From positions 682,001 to 746,000 of the forward strand of contig NW_026912175.1 in assembly GCF_963662255.1 (NCBI RefSeq): a stretch of DNA of 64,000 nucleotides, written 5' to 3'. The translations under genes were made by a program, and so were the position numbers. The notes under the pieces were generated by a model, which was not told the origin of the DNA, ran no database searches, and saw only the letters and a program-made list of their open reading frames with translations. Of the stretch, positions 10,760 to 24,237 are shown one piece after another. The DNA comes from Cinclus cinclus. Taxonomy: Eukaryota; Chordata; Aves; Passeriformes; Cinclidae. The stretch's first letter is position 1; each line of letters starts with the position of its first letter.

Positions 10760-12138
10760 CTGGAGCACAGGAAGGCAAGAATGAAGAGGCAGAACACAGC
10801 CTTGGTTTCAGCAGCCTCCGGGGCTGCAAAAGTTCAGCAATAGCTCTGTCAAAGCAGAACTCGGCTGAGAATGCTCTCGCAGCTTGGGAAAGTTAGGCGC
10901 AGCTGTTGACCAGCTCTGCCCGTGGCCACAGGCTGCTTCTTCCACCTTCACTGTGGCAGAGCTTTTGCGGAACAGAGAGGGCATTCTTCAAGGGCGTGTT
11001 CTCCAAGGTGCTGTGAAACAGAGCCTAGCACGCTGTCTCGCTGATCCTGGCTTTCGGCAAGCAGGCGTGCCAGACCGCCTACATTCTGCACTCTGGCAGC
11101 CTAGTTGCCAGCTTTCGGCAGCTGCTGTCCTAGCAAGGAAGCTCAGGGAGTCAAAGCCAGTGCCGGGCGGCACCTTTCTGCTTTGCCCGCCTAAGCGGCG
11201 CCACGCTCCCTCGGATACTGTGTCCTTTCCCTCTGCACTGCGTCTGCCGAGGTGCTCTGTGCCTCTCGGAGCAGAAGGGCAAAGGACAATGTTTTCCACA
11301 GCAGGGTAGAAATGGCATTGCTAGCAGGAAAGCTAGATGCCTTGGAACTGTCCCCTTAGCCCTTGCCACTCACTTCAGGCTCGTACGCTGAGCAGAACAG
11401 CCTGCTGTTCTGAAGCTTGGCTGGCTGCCGTTCGTGCCCAGACGCGATTTCCTTCCCAAGGAGGCGAAGCGCCGTCTACTTCTCGCAGCGAGCACGCTGC
11501 TCCTGGCTTTCGCTTCTGCCGCAACGAGCTCGCTACGAGCGCTTTTCTTCTCAACCCTCTAGACCATTGCGTTCTGCTTTTCTTGTCTCGTGAATGGAGA
11601 CGGAAAGCTTCTCGGCTACAATCTCGCCTAGAACAACTGCGGCTACACATTAAGCTCGCCCGGAACGCCCTGCTGAAACTTGCCTTCTGGCACCACATTC
11701 GCGGGGCAGCCGTCTTTCTTCGGCCACCTGCCAAGTGGCCCCGTATCGCCGCGCTCGTTGCACTCCGCTTGTCAGATTGGCTTCCCGTGGCGCTGATTTC
11801 AGCCTGGCCAAATACTAGCGCTGCGGAGAGCTGTCTCGCAGACAATCATGTTCCAGCATAGAAATTTGTCCTGCAATGTTCCCCCCTCTTTTCCCCCATT
11901 GTGCTGCTCTGATGAATGCCTTGAGCATGGAACGACTTAAGCCAGCAAGTATTCCTCGCCGGCCACCTCTCGCTGTGCAAGAGGTATGCCGTGGACCCTT
12001 TGAACGCTGCCAAGCAAAAAGCAGAGCAGTGACCATAAAAGCGAGGAGAGAGCATGCACGAAGCACACTAGTTCTGTCTAGTGCTTTCCGTGCAGAGAGG
12101 TGGCAAAGCTGAATGCCGTGCCAGAGCTTCACTTCTCG
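10760..12138. repeat. Satellite unit 9 (long, A)
   Basis: Has the 39-bp segment, with a private A-to-G change inside it at 782 (window 11541). Also 129G, 264G, 1137C, 1242T, 1342T. The rare 1137C is shared only with long units 11 and 42. Confidence 0.95.
11526..11564. repeat. 39-bp segment, unit 9
   Basis: As in unit 1 except for G at 11541, the only substitution seen in any of the 12 copies. Confidence 0.95.
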
Positions 12139-13478
12139 CTGGAGCACAGGAAGGCAAGAATGAAGAGGCAGAACACAGCCTTGGTTTCAGCAGCCTCCGG
12201 GGCTGCAAAAGTTCAGCAATAGCTCTGTCAAAGCAGAACTCGGCTGAGAATGCTCTCGCAGCTTGGCAAAGTTAGGCGCAGCTGTTGACCAGCTCTGCCC
12301 GTGGCCACAGGCTGCTTCTTCCACCTTCACTGTGGCAGAGCTTTTGCGGAACAGAGAGGGCATTCTTCAAGGGCGTGTTCTCCAAGGTGCTGTGAAACAG
12401 AGCCTAGCACGCTGTCTCGCTGATCCTGGCTTTCGGCAAGCAGGCGTGCCAGACCGCCTACATTCTGCACTCTGGCAGCCTAGTTGCCAGCTTTCGGCAG
12501 CTGCTGTCCTAGCAAGGAAGCTCAGGGAGTCAAAGCCAGTGCCGGGCGGCACCTTTCTGCTTTGCCCGCCTAAGCGGCGCCACGCTCCCTCGGATACTGT
12601 GTCCTTTCCCTCTGCACTGCGTCTGCCGAGGTGCTCTGTGCCTCTCGGAGCAGAAGGGCAAAGGACAATGTTTTCCACAGCAGGGTAGAAATGGCATTGC
12701 TAGCAGGAAAGCTAGATGCCTTGGAACTGTCCCCTTAGCCCTTGCCACTCACTTCAGGCTCGTACGCTGAGCAGAACAGCCTGCTGTTCTGAAGCTTGGC
12801 TGGCTGCCGTTCGTGCCCAGACGCGATTTCCTTCCCAAGGAGGCGAAGCGCCCTCTACTTCTCGCAGCGAGCACGCTGCTCCTGGCTTTCGCTTCTGCCG
12901 CAACCATTGCGTTCTGCTTTTCTTGTCTCGTGAATGGAGACGGAAAGCTTCTCGGCTACAATCTCGCCTAGAACAACTGCGGCTACACATTAAGCTCGCC
13001 CGGAACGCCCTGCTGAAACTTGCCTTCTGGCACCACATTCGCGGGGCAGCCGTCTTTCTTCGGCCACCTGCCAAGTGGCCCCGTATCGCCGCGCTCGTTG
13101 CACTCCGCTTGTCAGATTGGCTTCCCGTGGCGCTGATTTCAGCCTGGCCAAATACTAGCGCTGCGGAGAGCTGTCTCGCAGACAATCATGTTCCAGCATA
13201 GAAATTTGTCCTGCAATGTTCCCCCCTCTTTTCCCGCATTGTGCTGTTCTGATGAATGCCTTGAGCATGGAACGACTTAAGCCAGCAAGTATTCCTCACC
13301 GGCCACCTCTCGCTGTGCAAGAGGTATGCCGTGGACCCTTTGAACGCTGCCAAGCAAAAAGCAGAGCAGTGACCATAAAAGCGAGGAGAGAGCATGCACG
13401 AAGCACACTAGTTCTGTCTAGTGCTTTCCGTGCAGAGAGGCGGCAAAGCTGAATGCCGTGCCAGAGCTTCACTTCTCG
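12139..13478. repeat. Satellite unit 10 (short, A)
   Basis: 264G, 715C, 1148T, 1199A, 1242T. Breaks the B/A alternation: units 9, 10 and 11 are all A. Confidence 0.95.
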
Positions 13479-14857
13479 CTGGAGCACAGGAAGGCAAGAA
13501 TGAAGAGGCAGAACACAGCCTTGGTTTCAGCAGCCTCCGGGACTGCAAAAGTTCAGCAATAGCTCTGTCAAAGCAGAACTCGGCTGAGAATGCTCTCGCA
13601 GCTTGGGAAAGTTAGGCGCAGCTGTTGACCAGCTCTGCCCGTGGCCACAGGCTGCTTCTTCCACCTTCACTGTGGCAGAGCTTTTGCGGAACAGAGAGGG
13701 CATTCTTCAAGGGCGTGTTCTCCAAGGTGCTGTGAAACAGACCCTAGCACGCTGTCTCGCTGATCCTGGCTTTCGGCAAGCAGGCGTGCCAGACCGCCTA
13801 CATTCTGCACTCTGGCAGCCTAGTTGCCAGCTTTCGGCAGCTGCTGTCCTAGCAAGGAAGCTCAGGGAGTCAAAGCCAGTGCCGGGCGGCACCTTTCTGC
13901 TTTGCCCGCCTAAGCGGCGCCACGCTCCCTCGGATACTGTGTCCTTTCCCTCTGCACTGCGTCTGCCGAGGTGCTCTGTGCCTCTCGGAGCAGAAGGGCA
14001 AAGGACAATGTTTTCCACAGCAGGGTAGAAATGGCATTGCTAGCAGGAAAGCTAGATGCCTTGGAACTGTCCCCTTAGCCCTTGCCACTCACTTCAGGCT
14101 CGTACGCTGAGCAGAACAGCCTGCTGTTCTGAAGCTTGGCTGGCTGCCGTTCGTGCCCAGACGCGATTTCCTTCCCAAGGAGGCGAAGCGCCGTCTACTT
14201 CTCGCAGCGAGCACGCTGCTCCTGGCTTTCGCTTCTGCCGCAACGAGCTCGCTACGAGCACTTTTCTTCTCAACCCTCTAGACCATTGCGTTCTGCTTTT
14301 CTTGTCTCGTGAATGGAGACGGAAAGCTTCTCGGCTACAATCTCGCCTAGAACAACTGCGGCTACACATTAAGCTCGCCCGGAACGCCCTGCTGAAACTT
14401 GCCTTCTGGCACCACATTCGCGGGGCAGCCGTCTTTCTTCGGCCACCTGCCAAGTGGCCCCGTATCGCCGCGCTCGTTGCACTCCGCTTGTCAGATTGGC
14501 TTCCCGTGGCGCTGATTTCAGCCTGGCCAAATACTAGCGCTGCGGAGAGCTGTCTCGCAGACAATCATGTTCCAGCATAGAAATTTGTCCTGCAATGTTC
14601 CCCCCTCTTTTCCCCCATTGTGCTGCTCTGATGAATGCCTTGAGCATGGAACGACTTAAGCCAGCAAGTATTCCTCGCCGGCCACCTCTCGCTGTGCAAG
14701 AGGTATGCCGTGGACCCTTGGAACGCTGCCAAGCAAAAAGCAGAGCAGTGACCATAAAAGCGAGGAGAGAGCATGCAGGAAGCACACTAGTTCTGTCTAG
14801 TGCTTTCCGTGCAGAGAGGCGGCAAAGCTGAATGCCGTGCCAGAGCTTCACTTCTCG
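13479..14857. repeat. Satellite unit 11 (long, A)
   Basis: 64A, 129G, 1137C, 1300G. Allele 1300G is found elsewhere only in unit 44, 45 kb away. Confidence 0.95.
14245..14283. repeat. 39-bp segment, unit 11
   Basis: Same as the unit 1 copy. Confidence 0.95.
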
Positions 14858-16197
14858 CTGGAGCACAGGAAGGCAAGAATGAAGAGGCAGAACACAGCCT
14901 TGGTTTCAGCAGCCTCCGGGACTGCAAAAGTTCAGCAATAGCTCTGTCAAAGCAGAACTCGGCTGAGAATGCTCTCGCAGCTTGGCAAAGTTAGGCGCAG
15001 CTGTTGACCAGCTCTGCCCGTGGCCACAGGCTGCTTCTTCCACCTTCACTGTGGCAGAGCTTTTGCGGAGCAGAGAGGGCATTCTTCAAGTGCGTGTTCT
15101 CCAGGGTGCTGTGAAACAGACCCTAGCACGCTGTCTCGCTGATCCTGGCTTTCGGCAAGCAGGCGTGCCAGACCGCCTACATTCTGCACTCTGGCAGCCT
15201 AGTTGCCAGCTTTCGGCAGCTGCTGTCCTAGCAAGGAAGCTCAGGGAGTCAAAGCCAGTGCCGGGCGGCACCTTTCTGCTTTGTCCGCCTAAGCGGCGCC
15301 ACGCTCCCTCGGATACTGTGTCCTTTCCCTCTGCACTGCGTCTGCCGAGGTGCTCTCTGCCTCTCGGAGCAGAAGGGCAAAGGACAATGTTTTCCACAGC
15401 AGGGTAGAAATGGCATTGCTAGCAGGAAAGCTAGATGCCTTGGAACTGTCCCCTTAGCCCTTGCCACTCACTTCAGGCTCGTACGCTGAGCAGAACAGCC
15501 TGCTGTTCTGAAGCTTGGCTGGCTGCCGTTCGTGCCCAGACGCGATTTCCTTCCCAAGGAGGCGAAGCGCCGTCTACTTCTCGCACCGAGCACGCTGCTC
15601 CTGGCTTTCGCTTCTGCCGCAACCATTGCGTTCTGCTTTTCTTGTCTCGCGAATGGAGACGGAAAGCTTCTCGGCTACAATCTCGCCTAGAACAACTGCG
15701 GCTACACATTAAGCTCGCCCGGAACGCCCTGCTGAAACTTGCCTTCTGGCACCACATTCGCGGGGCAGCCGTCTTTCTTCGGCCACCTGCCAAGTGGCCC
15801 CATATCGCCGCGCTCGTTGCACTCCGCTTGTCAGATTGGCTTCCCGTGGCGCTGATTTCAGTCTGGCCAAATACTAGCGCTGCGGAGAGCTGTCTCGCAG
15901 ACAATCATGTTCCAGCATAGAAATTTGTCCTGCAATGTTCCCCCCTCTTTTCCCGCATTGTGCTGTTCTGATGAATGCCTTGAGCATGGAACGACTTAAG
16001 CCAGCAAGTATTCCTCACCGGCCACCTCTCGCTGTGCAAGAGGTATGCCGTGGACCCTTTGAACGCTGCCAAGCAAAAAGCAGAGCAGTGACCATAAAAG
16101 CGAGGAGAGAGCATGCACGAAGCACACTAGTTCTGTCTAGTGCTTTCCGTGCAGAGAGGTGGCAAAGCTGAATGCCGTGCCAGAGCTTCACTTCTCG
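14858..16197. repeat. Satellite unit 12 (short, B)
   Basis: 64A, 213G/234T/247G, 427T, 500C, 729C, 832C, 984A, 1044T, 1148T, 1199A, 1242T, 1342T. Same as units 31 and 36 at every scored site, although 25-32 kb away. Confidence 0.95.
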
Positions 16198-17537
16198 CTG
16201 GAGCACAGGAAGGCAAGAATGAAGAGGCAGAACACAGCCTTGGTTTCAGCAGCCTCCGGGGCTGCAAAAGTTCAGCAATAGCTCTGTCAAAGCAGAACTC
16301 GGCTGAGAATGCTCTCGCAGCTTGGCAAAGTTAGGCGCAGCTGTTGACCAGCTCTGCCCGTGGCCACAGGCTGCTTCTTCCACCTTCACTGTGGCAGAGC
16401 TTTTGCGGAACAGAGAGGGCATTCTTCAAGGGCGTGTTCTCCAAGGTGCTGTGAAACAGAGCCTAGCACGCTGTCTCGCTGATCCTGGCTTTCGGCAAGC
16501 AGGCGTGCCAGACCGCCTACATTCTGCACTCTGGCAGCCTAGTTGCCAGCTTTCGGCAGCTGCTGTCCTAGCAAGGAAGCTCAGGGAGTCAAAGCCAGTG
16601 CCGGGCGGCACCTTTCTGCTTTGCCCGCCTAAGCGGCGCCACGCTCCCTCGGATACTGTGTCCTTTCCCTCTGCACTGCGTCTGCCGAGGTGCTCTGTGC
16701 CTCTCGGAGCAGAAGGGCAAAGGACAATGTTTTCCACAGCAGGGTAGAAATGGCATTGCTAGCAGGAAAGCTAGATGCCTTGGAACTGTCCCCTTAGCCC
16801 TTGCCACTCACTTCAGGCTCGTACGCTGAGCAGAACAGCCTGCTGTTCTGAAGCTTCGCTGGCTGCCGTTCGTGCCCAGACGCGATTTCCTTCCCAAGGA
16901 GGCGAAGCGCCCTCTACTTCTCGCAGCGAGCACGCTGCTCCTGGCTTTCGCTTCTGCCGCAACCATTGCGTTCTGCTTTTCTTGTCTCGTGAATGGAGAC
17001 GGAAAGCTTCTCGGCTACAATCTCGCCTAGAACAACTGCGGCTACACATTAAGCTCGCCCGGAACGCCCTGCTGAAACTTGCCTTCTGGCACCACATTCG
17101 CGGGGCAGCCGTCTTTCTTCGGCCACCTGCCAAGTGGCCCCGTATCGCCGCGCTCGTTGCACTCCGCTTGTCAGATTGGCTTCCCGTGGCGCTGATTTCA
17201 GCCTGGCCAAATACTAGCGCTGCGGAGAGCTGTCTCGCAGACAATCATGTTCCAGCATAGAAATTTGTCCTGCAATGTTCCCCCCTCTTTTCCCGCATTG
17301 TGCTGCTCTGATGAATGCCTTGAGCATGGAACGACTTAAGCCAGCAAGTATTCCTCGCCGGCCACCTCTCGCTGTGCAAGAGGTATGCCGTGGACCCTTG
17401 GAACGCTGCCAAGCAAAAAGCAGAGCAGTGACCATAAAAGCGAGGAGAGAGCATGCACGAAGCACACTAGTTCTGTCTAGTGCTTTCCGTGCAGAGAGGC
17501 GGCAAAGCTGAATGCCGTGCCAGAGCTTCACTTCTCG
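16198..17537. repeat. Satellite unit 13 (short, A)
   Basis: 264G, 660C, 715C. Follows unit 12 just as units 32 and 37 follow units 31 and 36, so units 12-13 are an extra copy of part of the 5-unit block. Confidence 0.95.
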
Positions 17538-18877
17538 CTGGAGCACAGGAAGGCAAGAATGAAGAGGCAGAACACAGCCTTGGTTTCAGCAGCCTCCGGG
17601 ACTGCAAAAGTTCAGCAATAGCTCTGTCAAAGCAGAACTCGGCTGAGAATGCTCTCGCAGCTTGGGAAAGTTAGGCGCAGCTGTTGACCAGCTCTGCCCG
17701 TGGCCACAGGCTGCTTCTTCCACCTTCACTGTGGCAGAGCTTTTGCGGAGCAGAGAGGGCATTCTTCAAGTGCGTGTTCTCCAGGGTGCTGTGAAACAGA
17801 CCCTAGCACGCTGTCTCGCTGATCCTGGCTTTCGGCAAGCAGGCGTGCCAGACCGCCTACATTCTGCACTCTGGCAGCCTAGTTGCCAGCTTTCGGCAGC
17901 TGCTGTCCTAGCAAGGAAGCTCAGGGAGTCAAAGCCAGTGCCGGGCGGCACCTTTCTGCTTTGCCCGCCTAAGCGGCGCCACGCTCCCTCGGATACTGTG
18001 TCCTTTCCCTCTGCACTGCGTCTGCCGAGGTGCTCTGTGCCTCTCGGAGCAGAAGGGCAAAGGACAATGTTTTCCACAGCAGGGTAGAAATGGCATTGCT
18101 AGCAGGAAAGCTAGATGCCTTGGAACTGTCCCCTTAGCCCTTGCCACTCACTTCAGGCTCGTACGCTGAGCAGAACAGCCTGCTGTTCTGAAGCTTGGCT
18201 GGCTGCCGTTCGTGCCCAGACGCGATTTCCTTCCCAAGGAGGCGAAGCGCCGTCTACTTCTCGCAGCGAGCACGCTGCTCCTGGCTTTCGCTTCTGCCGC
18301 AACCATTGCGTTCTGCTTTTCTTGTCTCGTGAATGGAGACGGAAAGCTTCTCGGCTACAATCTCGCCTAGAACAACTGCGGCTACACATTAAGCTCGCCC
18401 GGAACGCCCTGCTGAAACTTGCCTTCTGGCACCACATTCGCGGGGCAGCCGTCTTTCTTCGGCCACCTGCCAAGTGGCCCCGTATCGCCGCGCTCGTTGC
18501 ACTCCGCTTGTCAGATTGGCTTCCCGTGGCGCTGATTTCAGCCTGGCCAAATACTAGCGCTGCGGAGAGCTGTCTCGCAGACAATCATGTTCCAGCATAG
18601 AAATTTGTCCTGCAATGTTCCCCCCTCTTTTCCCGCATTGTGCTGCTCTGATGAATGCCTTGAGCATGGAACGACTTAAGCCAGCAAGTATTCCTCGCCG
18701 GCCACCTCTCGCTGTGCAAGAGGTATGCCGTGGACCCTTGGAACGCTGCCAAGCAAAAAGCAGAGCAGTGACCATAAAAGCGAGGAGAGAGCATGCACGA
18801 AGCACACTAGTTCTGTCTAGTGCTTTCCGTGCAGAGAGGCGGCAAAGCTGAATGCCGTGCCAGAGCTTCACTTCTCG
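17538..18877. repeat. Satellite unit 14 (short, B)
   Basis: 64A, 129G, 213G/234T/247G. The only B unit carrying 129G, an allele otherwise seen on A units. Confidence 0.95.
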
Positions 18878-20217
18878 CTGGAGCACAGGAAGGCAAGAAT
18901 GAAGAGGCAGAACACAGCCTTGGTTTCAGCAGCCTCCGGGACTGCAAAAGTTCAGCAATAGCTCTGTCAAAGCAGAACTCGGCTGAGAATGCTCTCGCAG
19001 CTTGGCAAAGTTAGGCGCAGCTGTTGACCAGCTCTGCCCGTGGCCACAGGCTGCTTCTTCCACCTTCACTGTGGCAGAGCTTTTGCGGAGCAGAGAGGGC
19101 ATTCTTCAAGTGCGTGTTCTCCAGGGTGCTGTGAAACAGACCCTAGCACGCTGTCTCGCTGATCCTGGCTTTCGGCAAGCAGGCGTGCCAGACCGCCTAC
19201 ATTCTGCACTCTGGCAGCCTAGTTGCCAGCTTTCGGCAGCTGCTGTCCTAGCAAGGAAGCTCAGGGAGTCAAAGCCAGTGCCGGGCGGCACCTTTCTGCT
19301 TTGCCCGCCTAAGCGGCGCCACGCTCCCTCGGATACTGTGTCCTTTCCCTCTGCACTGCGTCTGCCGAGGTGCTCTGTGCCTCTCGGAGCAGAAGGGCAA
19401 AGGACAATGTTTTCCACAGCAGGGTAGAAATGGCATTGCTAGCAGGAAAGCTAGATGCCTTGGAACTGTCCCCTTAGCCCTTGCCACTCACTTCAGGCTC
19501 GTACGCTGAGCAGAACAGCCTGCTGTTCTGAAGCTTGGCTGGCTGCCGTTCGTGCCCAGACGCGATTTCCTTCCCAAGGAGGCGAAGCGCCGTCTACTTC
19601 TCGCAGCGAGCACGCTGCTCCTGGCTTTCGCTTCTGCCGCAACCATTGCGTTCTGCTTTTCTTGTCTCGTGAATGGAGACGGAAAGCTTCTCGGCTACAA
19701 TCTCGCCTAGAACAACTGCGGCTACACATTAAGCTCGCCCGGAACGCCCTGCTGAAACTTGCCTTCTGGCACCACATTCGCGGGGCAGCCGTCTTTCTTC
19801 GGCCACCTGCCAAGTGGCCCCGTATCGCCGCGCTCGTTGCACTCCGCTTGTCAGATTGGCTTCCCGTGGCGCTGATTTCAGCCTGGCCAAATACTAGCGC
19901 TGCGGAGAGCTGTCTCGCAGACAATCATGTTCCAGCATAGAAATTTGTCCTGCAATGTTCCCCCCTCTTTTCCCGCATTGTGCTGCTCTGATGAATGCCT
20001 TGAGCATGGAACGACTTAAGCCAGCAAGTATTCCTCGCCGGCCACCTCTCGCTGTGCAAGAGGTATGCCGTGGACCCTTGGAACGCTGCCAAGCAAAAAG
20101 CAGAGCAGTGACCATAAAAGCGAGGAGAGAGCATGCACGAAGCACACTAGTTCTGTCTAGTGCTTTCCGTGCAGAGAGGTGGCAAAGCTGAATGCCGTGC
20201 CAGAGCTTCACTTCTCG
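18878..20217. repeat. Satellite unit 15 (short, B)
   Basis: 64A, 213G/234T/247G, 1342T; matches unit 19. Confidence 0.95.
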
Positions 20218-21557
20218 CTGGAGCACAGGAAGGCAAGAATGAAGAGGCAGAACACAGCCTTGGTTTCAGCAGCCTCCGGGGCTGCAAAAGTTCAGCAATA
20301 GCTCTGTCAAAGCAGAACTCGGCTGAGAATGCTCTCGCAGCTTGGCAAAGTTAGGCGCAGCTGTTGACCAGCTCTGCCCGTGGCCACAGGCTGCTTCTTC
20401 CACCTTCACTGTGGCAGAGCTTTTGCGGAACAGAGAGGGCATTCTTCAAGGGCGTGTTCTCCAAGGTGCTGTGAAACAGACCCTAGCACGCTGTCTCGCT
20501 GATACTGGCTTTCGGCAAGCAGGCGTGCCAGACCGCCTACATTCTGCACTCTGGCAGCCTAGTTGCCAGCTTTCGGCAGCTGCTGTCCTAGCAAGGAAGC
20601 TCAGGGAGTCAAAGCCAGTGCCGGGCGGCACCTTTCTGCTTTGCCCGCCTAAGCGGCGCCACGCTCCCTCGGATACTGTGTCCTTTCCCTCTGCACTGCG
20701 TCTGCCGAGGTGCTCTGTGCCTCTCGGAGCAGAAGGGCAAAGGACAATGTTTTCCACAGCAGGGTAGAAATGGCATTGCTAGCAGGAAAGCTAGATGCCT
20801 TGGAACTGTCCCCTTAGCCCTTGCCACTCACTTCAGGCTCGTACGCTGAGCAGAACAGCCTGCTGTTCTGAAGCTTGGCTGGCTGCCGTTCGTGCCCAGA
20901 CGCGATTTCCTTCCCAAGGAGGCGAAGCGCCGTCTACTTCTCGCACCGAGCACGCTGCTCCTGGCTTTCGCTTCTGCCGCAACCATTGCGTTCTGCTTTT
21001 CTTGTCTCGCGAATGGAGACGGAAAGCTTCTCGGCTACAATCTCGCCTAGAACAACTGCGGCTACACATTAAGCTCGCCCGGAACGCCCTGCTGAAACTT
21101 GCCTTCTGGCACCACATTCGCGGGGCAGCCGTCTTTCTTCGGCCACCTGCCAAGTGGCCCCGTATCGCCGCGCTCGTTGCACTCCGCTTGTCAGATTGGC
21201 TTCCCGTGGCGCTGATTTCAGTCTGGCCAAATACTAGCGCTGCGGAGAGCTGTCTCGCAGACAATCATGTTCCAGCATAGAAATTTGTCCTGCAATGTTC
21301 CCCCCTCTTTTCCCGCATTGTGCTGTTCTGATGAATGCCTTGAGCATGGAACGACTTAAGCCAGCAAGTATTCCTCACCGGCCACCTCTCGCTGTGCAAG
21401 AGGTATGCCGTGGACCCTTGGAACGCTGCCAAGCAAAAAGCAGAGCAGTGACCATAAAAGCGAGGAGAGAGCATGCACGAAGCACACTAGTTCTGTCTAG
21501 TGCTTTCCGTGCAGAGAGGTGGCAAAGCTGAATGCCGTGCCAGAGCTTCACTTCTCG
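20218..21557. repeat. Satellite unit 16 (short, A, 287A family)
   Basis: 287A (window 20504), 729C, 832C, 1044T, 1148T, 1199A, 1342T. Allele 287A marks a small family with units 27 and 39. Confidence 0.95.
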
Positions 21558-22897
21558 CTGGAGCACAGGAAGGCAAGAATGAAGAGGCAGAACACAGCCT
21601 TGGTTTCAGCAGCCTCCGGGGCTGCAAAAGTTCAGCAATAGCTCTGTCAAAGCAGAACTCGGCTGAGAATGCTCTCGCAGCTTGGGCAAGTTAGGCGCAG
21701 CTGTTGACCAGCTCTGCCCGTGGCCACAGGCTGCTTCTTCCACCTTCACTGTGGCAGAGCTTTTGCGGAACAGAGAGGGCATTCTTCAAGGGCGTGTTCT
21801 CCAAGGTGCTGTGAAACAGAGCCTAGCACGCTGTCTCGCTGATCCTGGCTTTCGGCAAGCAGGCGTGCCAGACCGCCGACATTCTGCACTCTGGCAGCCT
21901 AGTTGCCAGCTTTCGGCAGCTGCTGTCCTAGCAAGGAAGCTCAGGGAGTCAAAGCCAGTGCCGGGCGGCACCTTTCTGCTTTGCCCGCCTAAGCGGCGCC
22001 ACGCTCCCTCGGATACTGTGTCCTTTCCCTCTGCACTGCGTCTGCCGAGGTGCTCTGTGCCTCTCGGAGCAGAAGGGCAAAGGACAATGTTTTCCACAGC
22101 AGGGTAGAAATGGCATTGCTAGCAGGAAAGCTAGATGCCTTGGAACTGTCCCCTTAGCCCTTGCCACTCACTTCAGGCTCGTACGCTGAGCAGAACAGCC
22201 TGCTGTTCTGAAGCTTCGCTGGCTGCCGTTCGTGCCCAGACGCGATTTCCTTCCCAAGGAGGCGAAGCGCCGTCTACTTCTCGCAGCGAGCACGCTGCTC
22301 CTGGCTTTCGCTTCTGCCGCAACCATTGCGTTCTGCTTTTCTTGTCTCGTGAATGGAGACGGAAAGCTTCTCGGCTACAATCTCGCCTAGAACAACTGCG
22401 GCTACACATTAAGCTCGCCCGGAACGCCCTGCTGAAACTTGCCTTCTGGCACCCCATTCGCGGGGCAGCCGTCTTTCTTCGGCCACCTGCCAAGTGGCCC
22501 CATATCGCCGCGCTCGTTGCACTCCGCTTGTCAGATTGGCTTCCCGTGGCGCTGATTTCAGCCTGGCCAAATACTAGCGCTGCGGAGAGCTGTCTCGCAG
22601 ACAATCATGTTCCAGCATAGAAATTTGTCCTGCAATGTTCCCCCCTCTTTTCCCGCATTGTGCTGTTCTGATGAATGCCTTGAGCATGGAACGACTTAAG
22701 CCAGCAAGTATTCCTCGCCGGCCACCTCTCGCTGTGCAAGAGGTATGCCGTGGACCCTTTGAACGCTGCCAAGCAAAAAGCAGAGCAGTGACCATAAAAG
22801 CGAGGAGAGAGCATGCACGAAGCACACTAGTTCTGTCTAGTGCTTTCCGTGCAGAGAGGTGGCAAAGCTGAATGCCGTGCCAGAGCTTCACTTCTCG
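21558..22897. repeat. Satellite unit 17 (short, A, most private changes)
   Basis: 129G, 264G, 660C, 984A, 1148T, 1242T, 1342T plus three private bases: 130C (window 21687), 321G (21878) and 936C (22454). It has more private changes than any other unit. Confidence 0.95.
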
Positions 22898-24237
22898 CTG
22901 GAGCACAGGAAGGCAAGAATGAAGAGGCAGAACACAGCCTTGGTTTCAGCAGCCTCCGGGGCTGCAAAAGTTCAGCAATAGCTCTGTCAAAGCAGAACTC
23001 GGCTGAGAATGCTCTCGCAGCTTGGCAAAGTTAGGCGCAGCTGTTGACCAGCTCTGCCCGTGGCCACAGGCTGCTTCTTCCACCTTCACTGTGGCAGAGC
23101 TTTTGCGGAACAGAGAGGGCATTCTTCAAGGGCGTGTTCTCCAAGGTGCTGTGAAACAGAGCCTAGCACGCTGTCTCGCTGATCCTGGCTTTCGGCAAGC
23201 AGGCGTGCCAGACCGCCTACATTCTGCACTCTGGCAGCCTAGTTGCCAGCTTTCGGCAGCTGCTGTCCTAGCAAGGAAGCTCAGGGAGTCAAAGCCAGTG
23301 CCGGGCGGCACCTTTCTGCTTTGCCCGCCTAAGCGGCGCCACGCTCCCTCGGATACTGTGTCCTTTCCCTCTGCACTGCGTCTGCCGAGGTGCTCTGTGC
23401 CTCTCGGAGCAGAAGGGCAAAGGACAATGTTTTCCACAGCAGGGTAGAAATGGCATTGCTAGCAGGAAAGCTAGATGCCTTGGAACTGTCCCCTTAGCCC
23501 TTGCCACTCACTTCAGGCTCGTACGCTGAGCAGAACAGCCTGCTGTTCTGAAGCTTGGCTGGCTGCCGTTCGTGCCCAGACGCGATTTCCTTCCCAAGGA
23601 GGCGAAGCGCCCTCTACTTCTCGCAGCGAGCACGCTGCTCCTGGCTTTCGCTTCTGCCGCAACCATTGCGTTCTGCTTTTCTTGTCTCGTGAATGGAGAC
23701 GGAAAGCTTCTCGGCTACAATCTCGCCTAGAACAACTGCGGCTACACATTAAGCTCGCCCGGAACGCCCTGCTGAAACTTGCCTTCTGGCACCACATTCG
23801 CGGGGCAGCCGTCTTTCTTCGGCCACCTGCCAAGTGGCCCCGTATCGCCGCGCTCGTTGCACTCCGCTTGTCAGATTGGCTTCCCGTGGCGCTGATTTCA
23901 GCCTGGCCAAATACTAGCGCTGCGGAGAGCTGTCTCGCAGACAATCATGTTCCAGCATAGAAATTTGTCCTGCAATGTTCCCCCCTCTTTTCCCGCATTG
24001 TGCTGCTCTGATGAATGCCTTGAGCATGGAACGACTTAAGCCAGCAAGTATTCCTCGCCGGCCACCTCTCGCTGTGCAAGAGGTATGCCGTGGACCCTTG
24101 GAACGCTGCCAAGCAAAAAGCAGAGCAGTGACCATAAAAGCGAGGAGAGAGCATGCACGAAGCACACTAGTTCTGTCTAGTGCTTTCCGTGCAGAGAGGC
24201 GGCAAAGCTGAATGCCGTGCCAGAGCTTCACTTCTCG
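22898..24237. repeat. Satellite unit 18 (short, A)
   Basis: 264G, 715C only; 715C without 660C is shared with unit 10. Confidence 0.95.
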
